Source: Balneola sp. (GTDB taxonomy: Bacteria > Bacteroidota > Rhodothermia > Balneolales > Balneolaceae). Taken from it: 64,000 nt of DNA. The stretch is from the NCBI GenBank assembly GCA_028284195.1, contig JANQSE010000017.1, forward strand, positions 1 to 64,000, read 5' to 3'. Within the stretch, counting starts at the first letter, position 1. Each line of letters begins with the position of its first letter. Shown in pieces: positions 58,911-64,000 of this stretch. The translations under genes and the position numbers were made by a program. The notes below the pieces were generated by a model. The model was not told the DNA's origin. It made no database searches and saw only the letters and a list, made by a program, of their open reading frames with translations.

Positions 58911-59633
58911 TTACAAAAAATTATGTTCTAGTTCTTTTTGTGTGCCGCTCCGTTTTATACTTGTATTGAAAACCTTTTCGAAATGAAAAACGATCCGGTC
59001 TTTTACTTCTTGTATATCCATCTTTTTTCCTAAAAGCGCATGAAGGCTTGTTACTGCTTTGTTTTCAATTCCACAGGGTACAATATGATTGAAGTATTCC
59101 AGATTTGTATTCACATTGAGCGCAAACCCATGCATGGTTACCCAACGAGAGCAGCGTATCCCTAACGCACATATCTTTTGTTCATTAATCCAAACGCCGG
59201 TTAGCCCTTCGATTCTTCCAGCTTCGAAACCATAATCTGCACAAACTTTGATGATTACTTTTTCAAGATACCTCAGGTATTTATGGATATCTGTGAAATG
59301 ACGATCTAAATCTAAAATGGGATAACCAACAACCTGACCTGGGCCGTGGTACGTGATGTCTCCTCCACGATTTGTTTTTACATACTCTGCTTCCAGTTCT
59401 TTTAGCTCAAGCACAGAGCGAAGCATATTTTCTTCATCACCACTTTTGCCGAGCGTATATACGTGTGGATGTTCCACGAAAAGAAGCATATCATTTTTGC
59501 GTGTTCCTTCAAACTCACCAATTCTATCCAGCTTTTTCTCATCAATGATTCGCTGCTGAACCTTATGCTGTAAATCCCAAACAGGTTGATAGGATTTAAA
59601 ACCGAGATCGTAAAGTTCGATGGTTTTTTTCAT
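58911..59633 (-). CDS. lipB: Octanoyl-[acyl-carrier-protein]-protein N-octanoyltransferase
   Basis: LipB moves octanoate from ACP to lipoyl domains, which LipA then sulfurates. The 240-residue enzyme has GGDITYHGPGQVVGYPIL, the lysine site EQKICALG (Lys153) and the active-site cysteine Cys187 in HIVPCGIENKAV. The order lpd, lipB, lipA on one strand gives a local lipoate cluster. No E2 or E1 genes are present. Confidence 0.95.
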   Translation of the reverse strand: MKKTIELYDLGFKSYQPVWDLQHKVQQRIIDEKKLDRIGEFEGTRKNDMLLFVEHPHVYTLGKSGDEENMLRSVLELKELEAEYVKTNRGGDITYHGPGQVVGYPILDLDRHFTDIHKYLRYLEKVIIKVCADYGFEAGRIEGLTGVWINEQKICALGIRCSRWVTMHGFALNVNTNLEYFNHIVPCGIENKAVTSLHALLGKKMDIQEVKDRIVFHFEKVFNTSIKRSGTQKELEHNFL

Positions 59634-59644
59634 TCTATTTCTTT

Positions 59645-59768
59645 GTCATTCTGAAAGACAAAAATGGCTCCACCGGGGGAGCCAAAATTGATATCATTCT
59701 GAATTAATTTCAGGGTTTTTACAGATCCTGTCCAAAGGGCTCCTTCGGAGAATCAAGTTCAGCATGAC
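59645..59768. repeat. Inverted-repeat-flanked intergenic element with terminator hairpin
   Basis: Within the 147-bp gap between lpd and lipB: GTCATTCTGAA at 59645-59655, TCATTCTGAA at 59694-59703 and its near-complement TTCAGCATGA at 59758-59767. The outer pair matches at 9 of 10 bases and encloses a further small hairpin (GGCTCCTTCGGAG). It looks like a short non-autonomous element. The TGGCTCC/GGAGCCA hairpin at 59665-59684 is the lpd terminator on the minus strand, with a T run after it. Confidence 0.5.
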
Positions 59769-59780
59769 CTTAGTTTAGTA

Positions 59781-61202
59781 TTACTTCTTTTTTACAGGAG
59801 TTCCTAAATGAACGCCTTCGTTATACGCCTCGGCCACAGCTTCCATTACCGCCTCTGAAAGTGTTGGATGCGGGTGTACCGCACTGATGATCTCATGCCC
59901 GGTTGTTTCCAGATCACGGGCAACAACCGCTTCTGCAACCATTTCAGTTACACCGAACCCAATCATGTGGCAACCCAACCACTCGCCATACTTAGCGTCG
60001 AATACCACTTTTATGAAGCCTTCTTCATGGCCTAAAGCTGTTGCTTTACCGCTTGCAGAAAGCGGGAATTTCCCAACTTTCACATCATAGCCTTCTTCTT
60101 TGGCGGCAGCTTCGGTTAATCCAACAGAAGCAACCTGTGGTTCACAATATGTACAGCCTGGAATATTTCCATAGTTGATTGGTTTTGGATTCATTCCGGC
60201 AAGCTGTTCTGCAAGAACAACTGCTTCATGAGAAGCTTTATGAGCTAACCAGGGAGCACCAATAATATCTCCAATAGCATAAATGCCATCAACACCTGTT
60301 GAATAGGTTGATTTATCAACCTGAATAGCGCCACGGTCAACTTTTACACCAATATTTTCAAGCCCAAGGCCTTCCACATTACCAGTTACACCAACTGCAG
60401 AAAGAACCACATCTGCTTCGATCTCCTCTGTTCCTTTTTTAGTTTTAACGGTAACCTTAACGCCCTGTCCTTTCTTCTCAACTTTCTCTACCGTGCTTTC
60501 AAGAAGCAGGTTCATGCCTTTTTTCTTGTATATCTTACCGAGCTCCCTTCCAACGTCCTGATCTTCAACAGGAACCAATGTTTTTTGAAGTTCCACAATA
60601 GTCACCTCAGTTCCCAAAGTATGGTAGAAGTAGGCAAACTCAACACCAATGGCACCTGCTCCAATAATTATCATTTTCTTTGGCTGTTTTTCCATGGTCA
60701 TCGCCTTTTCAGAATCGATGATCATTTTACCGTCAATCTCTAAGCTTGGAAGCTGACGCGGGCGGGCACCCGTAGCAATAATGAAATTCTTTGCTTTAAT
60801 ACTTTCCGTTTCTTTACCACTTTCTTCATTTACGGCAAGCTCACTTTTTGATTTAAAAACTCCAGTTCCCATGAACACTTCGATCTTGTTTGCCTTCATC
60901 AAAAATTGAACACCTTTGCTCATTTTATTGGCAACATTGCGGCTTCGTTTTACCATGCCACTAAAATCGGCCTTCACATCTTTTACAGAAATACCATAAT
61001 CACCGGCATGCTGTATGGATTCCATAACTTCTGCTGAGCGTAACAAAGCTTTTGTTGGAATACATCCGATGTTTAAGCACACACCGCCTAAATGTCTTTT
61101 TTCTACAATTGCTGTTTTAAATCCAAGTTGTGATGCACGGATTGCAGCTACATATCCGCCGGGACCCGACCCGATTACACATACATCAAATTCTTTTGCC
61201 AT
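59781..61202 (-). CDS. lpdA: Dihydrolipoyl dehydrogenase
   Basis: Lpd is the E3 of pyruvate and 2-oxoglutarate dehydrogenase complexes. The 473-residue flavoprotein has the FAD site GSGPGGYVAAI, redox pair Cys42/Cys47 (GGVCLNIGCIPTK), NAD site IIGAGAIGVEFA and the catalytic HPHPTLSE near the C terminus. It is the head of the lpd, lipB, lipA stretch. The 364-bp gap upstream holds a repeat and no gene. Confidence 0.96.
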   Translation of the reverse strand: MAKEFDVCVIGSGPGGYVAAIRASQLGFKTAIVEKRHLGGVCLNIGCIPTKALLRSAEVMESIQHAGDYGISVKDVKADFSGMVKRSRNVANKMSKGVQFLMKANKIEVFMGTGVFKSKSELAVNEESGKETESIKAKNFIIATGARPRQLPSLEIDGKMIIDSEKAMTMEKQPKKMIIIGAGAIGVEFAYFYHTLGTEVTIVELQKTLVPVEDQDVGRELGKIYKKKGMNLLLESTVEKVEKKGQGVKVTVKTKKGTEEIEADVVLSAVGVTGNVEGLGLENIGVKVDRGAIQVDKSTYSTGVDGIYAIGDIIGAPWLAHKASHEAVVLAEQLAGMNPKPINYGNIPGCTYCEPQVASVGLTEAAAKEEGYDVKVGKFPLSASGKATALGHEEGFIKVVFDAKYGEWLGCHMIGFGVTEMVAEAVVARDLETTGHEIISAVHPHPTLSEAVMEAVAEAYNEGVHLGTPVKKK

Positions 61203-61241
61203 TATTTCCTTTTAATAGTTATTTCAAGATTCAAATGATTT

Positions 61242-61298
61242 CGCCACTAAATCACGAATGAAAATACATTTTTGTGCCTCCGTGCTTTCGTGGCTAAT
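61242..61298. repeat. Intergenic inverted repeat (CGCCACTAAATCACGAA / GTGCTTTCGTGGC type)
   Basis: TCGCCACTAAATCACGAATG and the facing GTGCCTCCGTGCTTTCGTGGC form an imperfect hairpin. This GCCACGAAAGCACG kind of element is common between genes in many bacteria. The rest of the gap 61203-61566 is AT-rich with no gene. Confidence 0.45.
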
Positions 61299-61566
61299 TA
61301 ATTTTCTGATCACGGTTTCGAGAAAAGAAAAGTAATTTTGCCAAGGTTGCAAAGGTAAGGGATTTTAGATTGAAGTTCGAATAGTGGAACTGAATTCTTA
61401 AATAGCTTCTTATAAGAAAATGAAATTGTACATCCGTTCATCTTGATACATTTCCAGTCAACCTAACGCACTATGTTCTCATGATTGATTGTAATGCATA
61501 TCAAATCTTTTACTACTAACTCAGTATTCGTTATTATCACCGGAATTTATTCACCCAAAACAGATT

Positions 61567-62457
61567 ATGGAACTATCCCTCTCCAACATTTCAAAAACCT
61601 ATAAAAACGGTGTTAAAGCCCTTGATAACGTGAGCATTGATATTAAAGCAGGCATGTTTGGTTTGCTTGGGCCAAATGGTGCAGGTAAATCAACTCTGAT
61701 GCGAACGGTTGCAACCCTGCAGGAACCTGACTCGGGAACAGCGGTTTTCAATGGAATTAATATACTGGAGAACAAAATCAGCCTGAGAAAACAACTGGGA
61801 TATTTACCACAATCTTTTGGTGTATATCCTAAAATGAGTGCTGAAGACTTGTTGATTTATTTCGCAAAGTTAAAGGGCATTGCAGATAAAAAAGAGCAGC
61901 AGGAAATTGTACAAACGGCACTCGAAATAACCAATCTTTGGGAAGTAAGAAAGAAAAATGTGAAGGGGTATTCCGGCGGAATGAAACAGCGTTTTGGCAT
62001 CGCTCAGCTGCTACTCAATAATCCGAAGTTAATTATTGTAGATGAGCCAACAGCAGGTTTAGACCCGGCGGAGCGCCACCGCTTTTTGAATGTGCTTCGC
62101 GAGATCGGTACCAATAACATTGTAATTTTTTCCACACATATTGTTGATGATGTAAAAGAACTTTGCACAGATATGGCCATTATGAACGGTGGAAAAATTC
62201 TGAGCCATCACACCCCAAAAGAAGGGGTTAATCAACTGGAAAATCAGATCTGGACAAAAAGCATTCAAAGAGAAGACCTGGAAGAGCATGAAACCAGATT
62301 TAATGTGATTTCATCCAACTTTAATCAGGATAACTCTTTGAATATTCGAGTGCACAATGAAATAAAACCCGACGAAAGTTTCGAACAAACAAAACCTGAG
62401 TTAGAAGATGTGTACTTCGTGGCTCTGCGCAACGACAGCCAGGCAGTAGCTGTGTAA
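61567..62457 (+). CDS. ABC transporter ATP-binding protein (exporter type)
   Basis: The 296-residue ATPase has Walker A GPNGAGKST (about 37-45), Q-loop LPQSFGVYPKMSAED, signature YSGGMKQRFGIAQ, Walker B LIIVDEPTAGLDP and the FSTHIVDDV switch histidine. About 60 C-terminal residues follow the ATPase. It belongs to the CcmA/DrrA-like group of ABC-2 exporters. The permease gene starts 12 bases downstream. Confidence 0.92.
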   Translation: MELSLSNISKTYKNGVKALDNVSIDIKAGMFGLLGPNGAGKSTLMRTVATLQEPDSGTAVFNGINILENKISLRKQLGYLPQSFGVYPKMSAEDLLIYFAKLKGIADKKEQQEIVQTALEITNLWEVRKKNVKGYSGGMKQRFGIAQLLLNNPKLIIVDEPTAGLDPAERHRFLNVLREIGTNNIVIFSTHIVDDVKELCTDMAIMNGGKILSHHTPKEGVNQLENQIWTKSIQREDLEEHETRFNVISSNFNQDNSLNIRVHNEIKPDESFEQTKPELEDVYFVALRNDSQAVAV

Positions 62458-62469
62458 AAGGCCGCAAAT

Positions 62470-64000
62470 ATGTTTTTATCTATCTATTTATTTGAAATCA
62501 GATACTGGCTTCGCAAGCCTCTGTTCTACATTTATGCCGGTATTCTGTTCTTTCTTTCCACATTTATAATGGCCGCTGCAGCAGGCATTTTTGAAGGAAT
62601 TACGGCAACTATAAATTCAGTAACCATAGTTAATTCAGCCCTGGCTATAAATGGTTTGCTGAACGAAATGAACCTGATCGTTTATTTTCTGATACCATCT
62701 ATTATAGGTGCCACCATTTATAAAGATTTTGAGAATGAAGTTCATTCCGTAACCTTTTCCTATCCATTTAAGAAATGGGAATACTTATTAGCGAAATTTC
62801 TTAGTGGTTTAACTATTACTATCGCAATAATGCTGATGGCGGCTCTTGGGATTATGCTTGGAAGTGTGATGCCCGGGACAAACACCGAATTACTTGGCCC
62901 GTTCAAACTGATGAACTATATACAATCGTTTTTGTATTACATCATACCTAATTTGATATTTTACGGAGCCATCGTATTTGCCGTAGTTACCTTTACACGA
63001 AGTGTAAGCGTTGGTTTTATTACCGTACTTGCGCTGATTATCATTCAAATTTTTGCTTCGCTTCTCACACAAGATAGCGATAACAAAATTTTGGCAGCCT
63101 TGCTCGACCCGCTCGGAGCAGAGGCTAATTCTTACTACACTCAATACTGGACTATTTACGAGCGGAATGAAAACCCTCTGCCCTTTAAAGAATATATTTT
63201 ATACAACCGGTTGATTTGGTTGAGTGTGAGTTTGTTGGTGTGTGGATTTGTATTCCGCACGTTCCGATTCGATCAGGAAGCATTTTCCTTCAGCTTCTTC
63301 AAAAAGAAAATTGGCCAGACAATTACCAAGAGAAATTTTGGAAGTATTGCTTCTGTTAAACTTCCTAAAGTTAATCTCGACTTCTCATTCGTTCAAAATC
63401 TGAAATTAGCATGGTCGCTATCTGTTTCAGATTTTAAATATATCATAAAAGGCTGGGCATTTATCATTATTACTGCGCTGGGGTTGTTACTTGGCCTTAC
63501 TGCTATTTCAGTCGGTGGTCAAATTTATGGAACCGATACCTTACCGGTTACCTGGCAGATGCTTGAGCTGCCCGGGCTGTTCTTGAGTCTTTTTATCAAT
63601 TTACTCACATTTCTGTATGCGGGGATAATTATTCATCGTTCCAGAACTGATAATATAGATCAGTTAGTACATACTGCCCCAATTCCAAACTGGGCGTTGC
63701 TGCTTTCCAAATTTCTGGCCTTAGTATTAATGCAATCAGTGCTGCTTCTCACAATAATGGGATTGGGAATGTCGGTTCAGATCTATAACGGATATTTCAA
63801 TTTCGAAATTGGGCAGTATCTGTTCGATCTGTTTGGCGTGGAATTAATTCATGTTCTGATTTGGGGGCTTCTTGCCATATTTGTTCATACCTGGTTTAAG
63901 AACTACTACATTGGCTTTTTTCTGCTGCTATTGATTTCCATTGGGTTAAATTTCATCAACCAGATTGGCATCGAACAATTGATTTTCAAATTCAATGGAG
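62470..64000 (+). CDS. ABC-2 type permease, possibly fused to an M1 aminopeptidase (runs off the window)
   Basis: An open frame from ATG 62470 (MFLSIYLFEIRYWLRKPLFY) continues to the window end without a stop, at least 510 residues. It alternates membrane bundles (YAGILFFLSTFIMAAAAG, LTITIAIMLMAALGIMLG, YYIIPNLIFYGAIVFAVV, FITVLALIIIQIFASLL) with cytosolic loops. A second set of segments begins near residue 325 (WAFIIITALGLLLGLTAI). Large Bacteroidetes permeases with this opening often end in an M1-peptidase-like domain; that cannot be checked here. It pairs with the ATPase 12 bases upstream. Confidence 0.8.
   Translation, partial: MFLSIYLFEIRYWLRKPLFYIYAGILFFLSTFIMAAAAGIFEGITATINSVTIVNSALAINGLLNEMNLIVYFLIPSIIGATIYKDFENEVHSVTFSYPFKKWEYLLAKFLSGLTITIAIMLMAALGIMLGSVMPGTNTELLGPFKLMNYIQSFLYYIIPNLIFYGAIVFAVVTFTRSVSVGFITVLALIIIQIFASLLTQDSDNKILAALLDPLGAEANSYYTQYWTIYERNENPLPFKEYILYNRLIWLSVSLLVCGFVFRTFRFDQEAFSFSFFKKKIGQTITKRNFGSIASVKLPKVNLDFSFVQNLKLAWSLSVSDFKYIIKGWAFIIITALGLLLGLTAISVGGQIYGTDTLPVTWQMLELPGLFLSLFINLLTFLYAGIIIHRSRTDNIDQLVHTAPIPNWALLLSKFLALVLMQSVLLLTIMGLGMSVQIYNGYFNFEIGQYLFDLFGVELIHVLIWGLLAIFVHTWFKNYYIGFFLLLLISIGLNFINQIGIEQLIFKFNG

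Overview
The window looks like chromosome of a marine or halophilic member of the FCB group, most likely Balneolota (Balneola/Gracilimonas-like). This is inferred from several traits together: roughly 40% GC, few Shine-Dalgarno motifs, promoter motifs of the Bacteroidetes type (TTG then TAnnTTTG), a type IX secretion (T9SS) C-terminal sorting domain, DUF4292, DUF4293 and DUF5686 proteins, and a YpdA-type reductase typical of bacillithiol users. No 16S gene is present, so the placement is not proven. Coding density is high, most genes are core metabolism or envelope functions, and the accessory content is small.

Layout. 1-4.2 kb: tRNA-Val, the fadI-fadJ beta-oxidation operon and a TonB-dependent receptor relic. 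4.2-9.9 kb: yajC and a RibB with a degenerate second domain, convergent with ileS (IleS2 type, GIHH signature), a DksA/TraR-like gene and lspA. 10-12.4 kb: a low-molecular-weight phosphatase/fructosamine-kinase pair (probable protein deglycation) and a luciferase-like oxidoreductase. 12.5-14.9 kb: a cobalamin-receptor-like protein, then a SigZ-type ECF sigma factor with a cysteine-rich linker and tail, an unlisted 27-residue peptide with eight cysteines, and a GIN-domain protein. 15-21 kb: a TPR/DUF4292/EnvC-like envelope operon and an M28 peptidase. 21-25.5 kb: vapBC, ppx, a YheT hydrolase, ypdA and the SRP RNA gene. 25.6-32.6 kb: a four-gene operon of secreted protein, FecR protein, outer-membrane barrel and CHASE2-adenylate cyclase, with a well-formed promoter. 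32.7-38.5 kb: tRNA-Ala, OmpA/TSP3 lipoprotein, DUF5686 barrel, tRNA-Arg, an orphan ABC ATPase and a SPOR lipoprotein. 38.7-46 kb: a STAS/HATPase/SpoIIE-phosphatase partner-switching set, mltF, an EamA transporter, DUF4293 and a T9SS-exported protease. 46-48 kb: tRNA and rRNA/tRNA modification enzymes. 48-49.7 kb: a Fic gene flanked by tRNA-Phe and a 44-bp partial copy of its 3' part, which looks like a decayed integrative element. 49.9-64 kb: recJ, an amino-acid dehydrogenase, hslO, an A-type Fe-S carrier, an AlbA_2 protein, gpsA-plsY, lipA, lipB, lpd and an ABC exporter that runs off the right edge.

The most interesting candidates are (1) the SigZ, eight-cysteine peptide and GIN-protein locus, where similar GCGTC/CGTCTT motifs precede the genes, (2) the FecR-barrel-CHASE2 cyclase operon as a possible envelope-to-cAMP signalling unit, and (3) the tRNA-Phe/Fic element. 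All assignments come from reading the sequence alone, without database searches.
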